64,000 nucleotides of DNA from Luteimonas cucumeris (GCF_007830035.1 NZ_VLKN01000001.1:248001-312000); one strand, 5' to 3'. Shown: positions 43,302 through 50,279, counted from the stretch's first letter. Notes: generated from the sequence alone by a model not told the origin. Translations and numbers: made by a program.

Positions 43302-43680
43302 CAGAAAGCCCCGGCCGACGGGTTCGAAGTGTCGTCGTCGACGCAAAAAGCCCCAGCCCTGGGGCTTCGAGGGCCGACGGCGGCGCGAAAAGTCCCAACC
43401 GCGGGACTTTTTGCCTCGACCACGACACAAAAAGCGCCGTCCGAGGTGCTTTCCGGATTCAAGGACGGGAAAAAAGCCCCGATCGCGGCGCTTCAAGCCC
43501 CGGCGCTGGCGAAAAAAGCGCCACGCGAGGCGCTTTCCAGACTCGAAGACGGGCAAAAAGCGCCGACCGCGTCGCTCAAAGGCCCGACGCCAGCGCAAAA
43601 AGCCTCGAACGAGGCACTGCAGGCTTCAACGGATAGGCAAAAAGCTCCGCCGTCGCCGCCTAAACCATTGCGCGACCCGC
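43302..43680. repeat. Nine-unit 42-bp tandem array of A-tract hairpins
   Basis: The first base after each A-tract is spaced exactly 42 nt: 43308, 43350, 43392, 43434, 43476, 43518, 43560, 43602 and 43644. Typical unit: 3-6 A, then a 5-nt arm, a 6-nt loop and the complementary arm. Stems vary but often pair (units 2, 3, 6 and 8: GCCCC/GGGGC, GTCCC/GGGAC, GCGCC/GGCGC, GCCTC/GAGGC). Units 4, 5 and 7 have one mismatch, unit 4's being G-U in + strand RNA. The last unit lacks a partner arm. Read on the minus strand, each stem is followed by a T-tract. Second halves of units 4/6 and 5/7 match, showing an 84-bp duplication. On + strand one frame gives 14-aa repeats. Confidence 0.85.
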
Positions 43681-43785
43681 GACGAGCGCCTCGGTCGGAT
43701 CAACCCGCCTCGTCCGACCCGACCGGATCGTCGCGAAACGCGCCAGGACTGCTTGAGCCGCGAGCCGGATTGGATTCGTCTACCT

Positions 43786-43846
43786 CCGTCATCTCGAGCG
43801 CAGCGAGGAATCTGCTCCTGCTTTCCCGATCTCGATGAATGTCAGG
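43786..43846. repeat. TCATCTCGAGCG-type interspersed repeat
   Basis: A diverged copy of 42658-42735 in the same orientation: CGTCATCTCGAGCGCAGCGAGG ... CCCGATCTCGATGAATGTCAGG. It borders the decayed end of the cassette array. Confidence 0.55.
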
Positions 43847-43867
43847 AGCGACGGGAGAAATCCACGC

Positions 43868-43882
43868 ATTGAATTGTCAGGC
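43868..43882 (-). repeat. Remnant attC end after the methyltransferase gene
   Basis: ATTGAATTGTCAGGC resembles the conserved TTGAATGAATTGTTAGGC end of the array's attC sites and overlaps the stop of the methyltransferase gene. The other half of the site is not recognisable. Confidence 0.45.
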
Positions 43883-44587
43883 AGCATCGCCCGCCGCACG
43901 TTTCGACAGCCACGCATGGATCAATCCGGCCTGGAAGAACTGCACCGGACGCTCGAAACCTCCTGCCTCGATGATCGACGCAGTCCGGTCCGGCGAAAGC
44001 ACGCCAACATCATGGGCATAGGCATTGCGCATGCGCTCCATTCCCTCGGCAGAGACGTTCGCCGCCGCCATCATGTTCATCCAGGCACGAAGCAACACTT
44101 CATATTCGGGCGACTGCACATCCGAAGACAGATCCGAGCTGGCGAGAATCCCTCCCGGCTTGAGCCGGCACGATATTTCCCGAAAGAACCCGGAGCGTGC
44201 CTGCGGATCGAGGATGAACTGCGACACCAGGAAACACGTGGCCGCGTCGGACTCACCGTCAGCCGCGAGCGATTCAAGATAGCCTTCGTGAAACTGACAG
44301 CGCTCGGAAAACCCCTCCCTTTCGGCCAGCTGTCGACAGACTTCCAGCATCGCGCCAGAAGGTTCCACCGCGACAAACCGCCAGCCAGGATTTCTGAGGG
44401 CAAGGTGAGCCATCTCCGCCCCGGTCCCGACGCCGACACAGAGGACGCGAGCGTCCTTGGGCAGCTGGGCAAACATCGAATCCACCAGCAGGTGCAGGCA
44501 GTTCCGGATCGGCGAAGTCTTCGCCCACTGTGCGTCGTAGCCCGCAGCTTGCTGATCGAAAAGTGCCTTGATCTCGTCTTGGTTCAT
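43877..44587 (-). CDS. Class I SAM-dependent methyltransferase (cassette-like)
   Basis: 236 aa. The SAM motif is RVLCVGVGTGAEMAHLALRNPGWRFVAVEPSGAMLEVCRQLAEREGF (motif I E/DxGxGxG-like, here VGVGTG), with DAATCFLVSQFIL (motif IV) and LKPGGILASSDLSSD (motif V). Small-molecule methyltransferase of unknown substrate, common in integron cassettes. ATG at 44587; upstream has only a poor A-rich ribosome-binding site. Probably the most distal and oldest cassette, since both its attC and its upstream neighbour's are decayed. Confidence 0.85.
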   Translation of the reverse strand: MNQDEIKALFDQQAAGYDAQWAKTSPIRNCLHLLVDSMFAQLPKDARVLCVGVGTGAEMAHLALRNPGWRFVAVEPSGAMLEVCRQLAEREGFSERCQFHEGYLESLAADGESDAATCFLVSQFILDPQARSGFFREISCRLKPGGILASSDLSSDVQSPEYEVLLRAWMNMMAAANVSAEGMERMRNAYAHDVGVLSPDRTASIIEAGGFERPVQFFQAGLIHAWLSKRAAGDAA

Positions 44588-44611
44588 TTGTTTTGCTCTT
44601 TTTTTACATAA

Positions 44612-44666
44612 GGGCCGAATCAAGCCGACCCGCGACGCGAAACCAAGTCGATCATTCAGATCGGCC
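44612..44666 (-). repeat. Decayed attC site
   Basis: GGCCGAATCAAGCCGACCCG ... CCAAGTCGATCATTCAGATCGG retains the central GAATCAAGCCGACCCGCG block and the ATCATTCA strand of an attC, but the terminal GTTAGGC boxes are lost. Associated with the YCII cassette upstream. Confidence 0.55.
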
Positions 44667-45003
44667 GGATTTCGATTTCCGACGGTACGGGCATCGGATT
44701 GGGGCAACGCTTCACCCAAGCGACGGCGTCCTCGATGCTGGGCAATTCCCATAGCCAATAGCCCGCGACCAGGTCTCCCTCGAAAGGCCCATCGACGACG
44801 CTTCGCGATTCACCATCGAAGCGTACCCGCTTGCCTTCGCGGCTCGGGCGTAAACCGTCGCAGTCCTTCATCACACCGGCCTTCTTGAGCTCCTCGTTGA
44901 AGGCATTCATTTTGGCCATCGACTCCTTGAACGACGAATCTCTCATCCCTTCGATGTTCTTTTCGATGCTCGGGTTCGACTTGACGAGTATCATGAATTT
45001 CAT
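44656..45003 (-). CDS. YCII/DGPF-domain protein (cassette)
   Basis: 115 aa with MKFMILVKSNPSIEKNIEGMRD and the DGPF signature SVVDGPFEGDLVAGYWLWELPSIEDAVAWVKRCPNPMPVPSEIEIRPI. This is the PF03795 subfamily often annotated as YciI-like or PhnB-neighbour protein. ATG at 45003 with GGAGACCGAC upstream; an ATG at 45015 (METD) is less likely. Not a copy of the chromosomal YCII gene at 4003-4377. Confidence 0.85.
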   Translation of the reverse strand: MKFMILVKSNPSIEKNIEGMRDSSFKESMAKMNAFNEELKKAGVMKDCDGLRPSREGKRVRFDGESRSVVDGPFEGDLVAGYWLWELPSIEDAVAWVKRCPNPMPVPSEIEIRPI

Positions 45004-45217
45004 GTCGGTCTCCATAGATTCGCTGCATCAACGCGATGCAGTCGTGTAGGCCGAACAACCTGTCGAGATGACTGGTTCATCCAGGCGCCTACTTGAACGA
45101 CGAGCGAGGTTGAAAGGGATCGACACAAGTCGACGAGCGTGTTCAGCGACTTAACGCCTGCTTGCACGAATTTCCAGGCCACGGCCATCAGAACTCCACT
45201 GGCGGCTTTGGACGCCA

Positions 45218-45700
45218 CTATTCGAGCCGTGTCCGGATTCGCTCCATCTGGGAGATTTCCGCGCGTTGCGCTTCCATGATTTCCCGGCACAACGAAATCA
45301 ACTCCTGGTCGGTGAGATTAGCCTGGCGACACATCAGAATGGCTCCCGAGTGATGGGGAATCATGGATTTGACGAACTGATGGTCATCGATCAGTGCCTG
45401 TGACCGTGTCGCCCAGAGGGAGCCTACGGTCAGGACGGCGAAAAGGAGATGGAGCGCGAGATTGGCTTTCCGGTTTGGATACATTCCCCGCATGGTGAGG
45501 AGCATGAAGATGCCCATCGGCGCCCACATGGTGACGGCCATGTAGAACATGTTGAGGTTGTTCCGGAAGTCGCCCCAACCGTCGATCATCGAGAACATGA
45601 CGATGTACATGACGACGAGGCCGAGAACCATGTTGACCCAGAACATCGTGTAAGGCCGCGAATGCGTGCCCTGATCGTGCGGGGAGGAATGATGGGACAT
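45218..45700 (-). CDS. DUF305 membrane protein (cassette)
   Basis: 160 aa: three TM helices (about 20-40, 50-70, 80-97) then a DUF305-type tail (102-160) with DDHQFVKSMIPHHSGAILMCRQANLTDQELISLCREIMEAQRAEISQM. DUF305 proteins, with the HHSGAILMC motif, often occur with copper-resistance genes; a metal-linked role is only suggestive here. The H/M-rich N-terminus (MSHHSSPHDQGTH) fits. AAGGAGA lies 7 nt before the ATG. No intact attC is visible on its 3' side (45140-45217 has only a TTAACGCCTG fragment). Confidence 0.85.
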   Translation of the reverse strand: MSHHSSPHDQGTHSRPYTMFWVNMVLGLVVMYIVMFSMIDGWGDFRNNLNMFYMAVTMWAPMGIFMLLTMRGMYPNRKANLALHLLFAVLTVGSLWATRSQALIDDHQFVKSMIPHHSGAILMCRQANLTDQELISLCREIMEAQRAEISQMERIRTRLE

Positions 45701-45778
45701 CGGTCTTCTCCTTCTGTTCGACGGTCCACGAACTCCCGGCAATGCCGAGGTTCTGCCGCGTGGGAAATTGCTCCGATG

Positions 45779-45836
45779 GCCTGGCGCCTGAACCATGCTG
45801 ACCCGCAAGCGGGTCTACTTGAATGAATTGTCAGGC
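45779..45836 (-). repeat. attC site (mutated boxes)
   Basis: GCCTGGCGCCTGAACCATGC ... GGGTCTACTTGAATGAATTGTCAGGC. Both terminal 7-mers are changed from GCCTAAC/GTTAGGC (GCCTGGC, GTCAGGC). The central GACCCGCAAGCGGGTC stem is intact. Serves the 93-aa cassette. Confidence 0.7.
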
Positions 45837-46112
45837 GCCATCACGTCCGGAGAACTCCTTGTTAAAGCGCGGCGCATCTGGCAGCTGCTCATCCAGCGAT
45901 TGACGGTACTTGAGACAGCCACGTAGAAATACTGGCCAGTCCGGAACAACGGGCTGGATGCTGGATTGCTCAGGCAGGAGATTCCACAAGGCGGGGTGGT
46001 GCCAGCAAAGATCGTGGCCTGAGCTATCACGATGTGCGCGTACCGCATTGCGCAGCTTGACGAGCTCCGCGAGAAGTTCATCGCGACTCATGTCGTTAAG
46101 GTCGGAATCCAC
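45831..46112 (-). CDS. Conserved cassette protein, 93 aa, function unknown
   Basis: Helical N-terminus (DMSRDELLAELVKLRNAVRAHRDSSG) and a W/P-rich part (DLCWHHPALWNLLPEQ, VPDWPVFLRGCLKYRQSLDEQLPDAP). I recall this W-H-P-x-L-W/LPE...FLRGC..YR.SLD.QLP pattern from widespread small proteins of unknown function, often in integrons and cyanobacteria. Residues C, H, H and W could bind metal. GTG start chosen because GGAGG lies 5 nt upstream; an earlier TTG in the same frame is less likely. Stop lies inside the attC. Confidence 0.75.
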   Translation of the reverse strand: MDSDLNDMSRDELLAELVKLRNAVRAHRDSSGHDLCWHHPALWNLLPEQSSIQPVVPDWPVFLRGCLKYRQSLDEQLPDAPRFNKEFSGRDGA

Positions 46113-46177
46113 GAAACCTCCGTTGCGAGACGACGTCAAATGCTTCTGGTGCAGCGACTAGTCAGGCGGCGTATGCG

Positions 46178-46687
46178 CTACGTCGGCAGATTCGAACGAA
46201 TCAGGTCCACGGTTTCAGCAAGCCGCGTGGCAGAAGCCTGCACCCGCTCTCGACGCTGTGCATCGCCGCCTGGATCGTGTGATGTGCCCCTTTCGCGTCC
46301 GGCGCCATCGAATGTGGCGAGTTGCGGCGGGCCTATCCCCCAATCACTGCCCTTCTGCCGGGGCACGACATGAAAATGGAAGTGCGGTGTTTCCTGTCCG
46401 CTGTAGACCCCGTTGTTCTGGAACGTAAGTATTCCGAGAGGCCGATAAGCCTTGACGAGCGCTTCCGCGACTCTCTTGGCCGAGGCCAGGATGGCCCCGC
46501 ACTCCTGATCAGAAAGATCGAGCAGCGTCGCAACATGCCGGCGCGTGATGACGCAGCACTGGCCAGTTTCGAACTGCCACGGATTGATCACGGTGAGCGT
46601 ATGTTCGCCTTCTTCTATGATCTTCCATGGTTCTTCGCGAGCCGCCACACACAGGTCGCACGGATCTCTTATGGGAAGTTCGAGCAT
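46178..46687 (-). CDS. HIT-family nucleotide-binding protein (cassette)
   Basis: 169 aa with the HIT active-site triad H102-F-H104-F-H106-V-V (ETPHFHFHVVPRQKG) and the supporting strand block GQCCVITRRHVATLLDLSDQECGAILASAKRVAEALVKAY. The N-terminus has C10-D-L-C13 (DPCDLCVAAREEP), a likely zinc pair as in Hint/HIT proteins. A nucleotide hydrolase or transferase of unknown substrate. The C-terminal 30 residues are charged and probably disordered. ATG at 46687. Its attC is not recognisable; only TAGTCAGGC remains. Confidence 0.85.
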   Translation of the reverse strand: MLELPIRDPCDLCVAAREEPWKIIEEGEHTLTVINPWQFETGQCCVITRRHVATLLDLSDQECGAILASAKRVAEALVKAYRPLGILTFQNNGVYSGQETPHFHFHVVPRQKGSDWGIGPPQLATFDGAGRERGTSHDPGGDAQRRERVQASATRLAETVDLIRSNLPT

Positions 46688-46759
46688 TTGTCCTCTCCGA
46701 TCAAGCTGGCAGTTTGACGCAGAAAATCGCTTGTAAAGACAGCTAGCAGACATGCGCGC

Positions 46760-47353
46760 CTAACGGCGAGGCCTGCGAAGCATGGGGGTAACAAGCGGTG
46801 CAGCCCCAATCTGGAATTCGCCCATCACCTCGAAACCATGGCGCTGGTAGAACGGGATATTCTGCGGTTTGGACGACTCGAGGTACGCCAACGTTTGTTC
46901 CTGGTCGCAGCGGGCGAGCGCATGGCGCATCAACGCCGCTCCGATGCCTTTGCCTTGCGCATTCGGGTCGACGCCAATCTGAGGCAGATACCAGTGAGCC
47001 TCCCGGGGATGGGATTGTTCCATCTTCTCGAACGTCGCAAGGAGGTCATCAAGGTGTTCGCGTTTTACGGTGTCGCGGAACATCCGTTCAAGGACCTCGC
47101 CGTTGGGTTCCACGCCGGGAGGCAGCCAGAGTGCGGTGCCGCAGAAGTCCGCGGACACATAGGCCGTGCCGTGCTTGAAACAGCTGCCCGCGAACTCGCG
47201 GGTCGCCAGGGGCATGGTCGCAAGGTAGTCGTGCGGAGAAGGCCAGGCGAATCGCGCAGTCGGGTCCGTGATGAATGCCGCGACGATCGCTGCGATGGCG
47301 CGCGGCATCTCATCGGATGTGGCGCTGCGTATCCCGGTTGACGGTGAGGTCAT
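46760..47353 (-). CDS. GNAT acetyltransferase (cassette)
   Basis: 197 aa. The acetyl-CoA site is HWYLPQIGVDPNAQGKGIGAALMRHALARCDQEQTLAYLESSKPQNIPFYQRHGFEVMGEF (motif A Q-x-x-G-x-G/A; R/Q-G-K-G-I-G). The N-terminal part (AFITDPTARFAWPSPHDYLATM, FCGTALWLPPGVEPNG) matches GNATs that acetylate small molecules. Common cassette cargo, possibly drug or metabolite acetylation. ATG at 47353, ORF begins directly at a cassette boundary; the next attC (47374) lies upstream of its start. Confidence 0.85.
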   Translation of the reverse strand: MTSPSTGIRSATSDEMPRAIAAIVAAFITDPTARFAWPSPHDYLATMPLATREFAGSCFKHGTAYVSADFCGTALWLPPGVEPNGEVLERMFRDTVKREHLDDLLATFEKMEQSHPREAHWYLPQIGVDPNAQGKGIGAALMRHALARCDQEQTLAYLESSKPQNIPFYQRHGFEVMGEFQIGAAPLVTPMLRRPRR

Positions 47354-47373
47354 TTCGTCCTCCGTTACTGGCA

Positions 47374-47432
47374 ACCTGACGCCTGAATCATGCCGGGTCG
47401 CGAAGTGGGCTTTGCTAACGAACTGTCAGGCG
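47374..47432 (-). repeat. attC site (degenerate)
   Basis: ACCTGACGCCTGAATCATGC ... CTAACGAACTGTCAGGCGCC. Boxes mutated (CCTGACG, GTCAGGC) but the core is present. Belongs to the 129-aa membrane-protein cassette. Confidence 0.65.
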
Positions 47433-47443
47433 CCAGCGCGTGC

Positions 47444-47833
47444 CTATATGCCTTTGGCATCAGCGTAGGCGATCCAAACGCCGCAAGCCACAATGAAGTA
47501 GCCCAGCCCGGCCACGGAAATCAACTGGGAGCGACGCAGGTGCGGATGACGCCGGCCGGCCGTCGCCGCGTACGTCAACAGCCCGATCTTTCCGATGCCA
47601 TGACCATCAGCGGCCGCTTGCTCGGCGATCAGCATGAAGTGGTGGATGGCAAACACGAAAGGAAACAGGAAGATTGCCTGGACAACGGCAACAACCCAGA
47701 TGACTGGATAGCCAAACGGCTCAGGCCCAAATGCCGCCACAAGCACTGGCCGGACGTCTGGCGAGAACGTGGTGCCAATGAGCAATGCGTAGACAAGAGC
47801 CGGTACGGCATAGCTGGTAATGCTCTTGGCCAT
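47444..47833 (-). CDS. Small membrane protein (cassette), 129 aa
   Basis: No family recognised. Three hydrophobic segments: residues 10-32 (VPALVYALLIGTTFSPDVRPVLV), 43-68 (YPVIWVVAVVQAIFLFPFVFAIHHFM) and 104-122 (LISVAGLGYFIVACGVWIA). A conserved-looking H-H-F-M (IHHFMLIAEQAAADGH) lies between segments 2 and 3. ATG at 47833 with GAGG upstream. Likely an inner-membrane protein; function unknown. Confidence 0.75.
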   Translation of the reverse strand: MAKSITSYAVPALVYALLIGTTFSPDVRPVLVAAFGPEPFGYPVIWVVAVVQAIFLFPFVFAIHHFMLIAEQAAADGHGIGKIGLLTYAATAGRRHPHLRRSQLISVAGLGYFIVACGVWIAYADAKGI

Positions 47834-47851
47834 CGATTAAACCTCTATGAC

Positions 47852-47911
47852 GCCCAACGCCTGAATCAAGTCGAGCCGCGAAGCGGCTTCGGCTTGAATG
47901 AACTGTTAGAT
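47852..47911 (-). repeat. attC site
   Basis: GCCCAACGCCTGAATCAAGT ... GGCTTGAATGAACTGTTAGATC; central GAGCCGCGAAGCGGCTTC forms a stem. Boxes GCCCAAC and GTTAGAT are near consensus. Associated with the GNAT cassette. Confidence 0.8.
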
Positions 47912-48382
47912 CAGCGCGAGCTCATAAAAGCGAGTGCCCGGCAAATGTGTGTTGTTGTATGCAGGTATCTCGCTGAAGCCGAGCTTGCGATAGAGCCCCT
48001 GTGCCGTCGTCATGCTGGGAAGCGTGTCCAACCTGAGCGCAGTGTAGCCAGCAGCATGAGCTGCTCGTATCGTTGCTTCGATGAGGTGCTCGCCGAGCCC
48101 CCAGCCGCGAAAGGCCGGACGCACGTAAAGCCGTTTCAGCTCGCCGGTCTGATGGTCCAAGCGCCGGAGCGCGACACAGCCAGCGGTGTCTCCATTGATC
48201 TGCGCGATGAGCAGAGTTCCATGCGGCGGAACGTAAGGCGATGGCAGGGCCTCTAGCTCGGCGGCGAATCCTTGGTACTCAAGGTTCACGCCGATTGCGT
48301 CCGAGTACTCATGAAAGAGTTCCCGGGCAATCGCGACTTGCTCTCGGCTGTCTGCAGGTGTGAGGACTATTGAATCTGACAT
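47906..48382 (-). CDS. GNAT acetyltransferase (cassette)
   Basis: 158 aa: strand-helix core with LYVRPAFRGWGLGEHLIEATIRAAHAAGYTALRLDTLPSMTTAQGLYRKLGFSEIPAYNNTHLPGTRFYEL. The motif R-G-W-G-L-G replaces the usual Q/RxxGxG/A loop. Close to GNATs of the YjdJ/ElaA branch that acetylate small amines. The start (ATG 48382) is 6 nt after an AAGG, right at the cassette border. Substrate unknown. Confidence 0.85.
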   Translation of the reverse strand: MSDSIVLTPADSREQVAIARELFHEYSDAIGVNLEYQGFAAELEALPSPYVPPHGTLLIAQINGDTAGCVALRRLDHQTGELKRLYVRPAFRGWGLGEHLIEATIRAAHAAGYTALRLDTLPSMTTAQGLYRKLGFSEIPAYNNTHLPGTRFYELALI

Positions 48383-48386
48383 GGCC

Positions 48387-48446
48387 TTCTAACATCTGAA
48401 TTAAGCCGAGCCGCTAAACGGTTTTGGTTTGAATGAACTGTTAGGC
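48387..48446 (-). repeat. attC site
   Basis: TTCTAACATCTGAATTAAGC ... TTTGGTTTGAATGAACTGTTAGGC. GTTAGGC box intact, the other is TTCTAAC. Central GAGCCGCTAAACGGTTT is loosely paired. Serves the 130-aa cassette; provides its stop codon. Confidence 0.8.
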
Positions 48447-48833
48447 GGCTGGCAGCGATCTGTCCAAAAACCGCCAAGCGAGTGTCCATCCGACTCCGCC
48501 AGCCAACGTTGCTAGAAGATCATTTTTATCCAGAACCGCGTTTGGTGTGAAGTGTTGTGAAAGCTCGTAAGCCACCAGCAATAGCGACGACACAATGCCA
48601 CTGACGAGGCCCAACGACCTGTCCGGTAGATTGCCGAAGCGTTTGACCCGGGAAAGTTCGGCCAGGACAAGAGCTGGGGCCGTAAGTGCTGCAATGAAGT
48701 TTGGTAGAGAGCCAAGCATCGCCATAGCGAAGTCGCTCTGAACTGCAAGGTGCCGACGCAGAAGGTCATTGAGCACGATAGCTGCGACACCACCGGTGAA
48801 CAATGCAATGAGAAAAAATCGCCTAGTTCTCAA
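48441..48833 (-). CDS. Small membrane protein (cassette), 130 aa
   Basis: No family recognised. Four hydrophobic stretches: FFLIALFTGGVAAIVLNDLL, FAMAMLGSLPNFIAALTAPALVLAEL, SLGLVSGIVSSLLLVAYEL and LLATLAGGVGWTLAWRFL. TTG start (no ATG before residue 40), with AGGGAG just upstream, so the start is less certain than others. The stop TAA is formed by the attC. Likely inner membrane. Confidence 0.7.
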   Translation of the reverse strand: MRTRRFFLIALFTGGVAAIVLNDLLRRHLAVQSDFAMAMLGSLPNFIAALTAPALVLAELSRVKRFGNLPDRSLGLVSGIVSSLLLVAYELSQHFTPNAVLDKNDLLATLAGGVGWTLAWRFLDRSLPAA

Positions 48834-48860
48834 TCAAGGCTCCCTGTACTTGCTTCTGCT

Positions 48861-48920
48861 GCCTGACGCCTGAATTATGCCGAGCCGAGAAACGGCTTTG
48901 GTTTGACTGAACTGTTAGGT
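48861..48920 (-). repeat. attC site
   Basis: GCCTGACGCCTGAATTATGC ... GTTTGACTGAACTGTTAGGTAC; boxes GCCTGAC and GTTAGGT. It belongs to the YdeI cassette. The 148 bp between this site and the YdeI stop hold no gene I can support. Confidence 0.8.
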
Positions 48921-49068
48921 ACCAGTTCGTCAGCCGGCAGTTGCCCACCACCCTGTGCAATAACCTGGAGCCCTGAGGACGTTGTAACACCCCAACTCTC
49001 ATGGCCGCTGGAGAGGGAAAGGAACTCAAGCTTTAAGTTGCCCGCGAAGCGTAGACCCGAGCGCCGCC

Positions 49069-49620
49069 CTAATTTGCCGACTGCGGAGGCTTGAACGCCT
49101 TGCTGTAGAACCCTGACTCGTCGAAACAGCATACTCGGCGCTTGCCAGCAGAAAGCATTTCGCATGCGTCCGCGATGCGTTTCACGCGAGTCTTCGCTTG
49201 CTTTGCGGACGTTATCCAGTGGATCCAGTCCAGGCGCGCCACAGTAGTCGCACTTTCCCAAGTGACCTGCGCTTCGGGGTTTGCCTGCAAAGCCTTCCGA
49301 AGGTCAGCCGGGATCTCAGGGTCGGGCTCTTGGTCTACGGGCGCAATCTCCACTGTGACCACAGTGCCGAAGTCGGCATTTGCGGCTTCACGAAGCTCGG
49401 CGCTTACCCGTAGCCAATGGCTCAACTGGCCATCTGGCTCGAGTGTTTCCCGGAAGGGAATGCCATTGATTGCGCCGTCTACGGTAGTTCTTCCTCGCCG
49501 CGGGAGCTTTTCGCTCGCGTCTTTCGGCAGAACGACAAATGCCCACGACTTGTCGGGACCTGGGTCTGCCGGTCGCTGCAGGAGTGCTTCGAAAATGGCT
49601 TTCGCTGTTTTCCGGCTCAT
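49069..49620 (-). CDS. YdeI/OmpD-associated (DUF1905) family protein (cassette)
   Basis: 183 aa: N-terminal DUF1905-type beta-barrel (SWAFVVLPKDASEKLPRRGRTTVDGAINGIPFRETLEPDGQLSHWLRVSAELREAAN) followed by the helical YdeI/OmpD-associated tail (LRKALQANPEAQVTWESATTVARLDWIHWITSAKQAKTRVKRIADACEMLSAGKRRVC). Such proteins protect against some peptides in E. coli and are common cassette cargo. ATG at 49620 with AGGAA upstream; the longer frame would run into the attC. Confidence 0.85.
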   Translation of the reverse strand: MSRKTAKAIFEALLQRPADPGPDKSWAFVVLPKDASEKLPRRGRTTVDGAINGIPFRETLEPDGQLSHWLRVSAELREAANADFGTVVTVEIAPVDQEPDPEIPADLRKALQANPEAQVTWESATTVARLDWIHWITSAKQAKTRVKRIADACEMLSAGKRRVCCFDESGFYSKAFKPPQSAN

Positions 49621-49638
49621 TGCGGACGTTCCTGATAC

Positions 49639-49697
49639 GGCTAACACTGAGTTAAGCCGCGCCACGAAGCGGCGTCGGATGGAACGAATCGTTAGGC
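49639..49697 (-). repeat. attC site
   Basis: GGCTAACACTGAGTTAAGCC ... CGGATGGAACGAATCGTTAGGC. Boxes GCTAAC and GTTAGGC intact; the centre CGCGCCACGAAGCGGCG folds. Belongs to the 29-aa micro-cassette. Confidence 0.85.
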
Positions 49698-49698
49698 C

Positions 49699-49788
49699 TC
49701 ATGGTAGCGACGTCTGGGTGAACCGCTCGACATCTTCAATCATTGTTGCAACATCTTCAGCGAAGCGCTTCTTGACTACTTTGATCAC
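49699..49788 (-). CDS. Micro-cassette ORF, 29 aa
   Basis: GTG start with AAGGA 6 nt upstream, stop TGA 2 nt before the attC. The peptide is charged and amphipathic, beginning MIKVVKKRF and ending FTQTSLP, with V, A and M spaced as in a helix. The whole cassette between two attC sites is about 112 bp. A 6-codon ATG frame just upstream overlaps the GTG (GTGA), so coupling is possible. No family recognised. Confidence 0.5.
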   Translation of the reverse strand: MIKVVKKRFAEDVATMIEDVERFTQTSLP

Positions 49789-49808
49789 GCGTGATCCTTG
49801 GGCATGAG

Positions 49809-49868
49809 GCCTAACGCCTGAATTAAGCCGACCCGCGAAGCGGTTTTGGCTTGAATGAATTGTTAGGG
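49809..49868 (-). repeat. attC site (consensus-like)
   Basis: GCCTAACGCCTGAATTAAGC ... GGCTTGAATGAATTGTTAGGGC; one of the best-preserved sites in the array. Follows the OsmC cassette and supplies its TAA stop. Confidence 0.85.
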
Positions 49869-50279
49869 CCTGCCCAACGACTCTGCTACAAGAACGACTG
49901 GCAGCCCTGACCTGACGGTATTGTGCACCTCCGCAACTGCGTCAGTTTGCCGGAGAAGCTCAGCGACGATGTCTGGGGCAGAGGGCGAGGACACTTTTGC
50001 CCAGTACCGGATATCTGTGGCCGCCAGCCCGATGCCAGGGAAGTTGGCCGTAGCCTCGACCTCGACGGCGTGCAAGGTAATGCCAAGACGCGATGCCTCG
50101 CGGTACAGGTCATTGCAGTAGCAAGTTGCCAAGGCCAGCATCAGAAACTCACCGCCGTTCACACCGGAACCTTGTCCGGAGCTTTTGGCCGGGATGGATA
50201 GGGATCGGGAGCTGCTCTCGGTGCGTACGACCACGCTGTGGTCGGCACTGGAGTTCTTGACGATCGCAGAGATCTCCAT
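49863..50279 (-). CDS. OsmC-family protein (cassette)
   Basis: 138 aa: OsmC fold with GVNGGEFLMLALATCYCNDLYREASRLGITLHAVEVEATANFPG and C53 (peroxidatic position) plus C55. No second, resolving cysteine is found in the C-terminal half where family members have one (around TVRSGLPVVLV), so the catalytic pair seems changed. ATG at 50279 with CGGAG upstream. Peroxide or thiol protection is the family role, but activity here is doubtful. Confidence 0.85.
   Translation of the reverse strand: MEISAIVKNSSADHSVVVRTESSSRSLSIPAKSSGQGSGVNGGEFLMLALATCYCNDLYREASRLGITLHAVEVEATANFPGIGLAATDIRYWAKVSSPSAPDIVAELLRQTDAVAEVHNTVRSGLPVVLVAESLGRP

Noticed and set aside
43302-43680. CRISPR array
   Set aside because: Regular 42-bp spacing, but there is no constant repeat with variable spacers of ~30 bp and no cas genes; units differ throughout.
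42720-43838. A + strand protein with 14-aa QKAP repeats over the hairpin array
   Set aside because: No start site or ribosome-binding site of quality; stems and A-tracts explain the repeats better. Kept as an alternative in the finding.
45000-45290. A 96-aa minus frame between the YCII and DUF305 genes
   Set aside because: Overlaps both neighbours in another frame, no ribosome-binding site, no protein-like segment. The stretch is likely cassette tail plus decayed attC.
47390-48256. A 288-aa + strand frame across three cassette boundaries
   Set aside because: It crosses attC sites and opposes genes whose starts and stops fit the cassettes.
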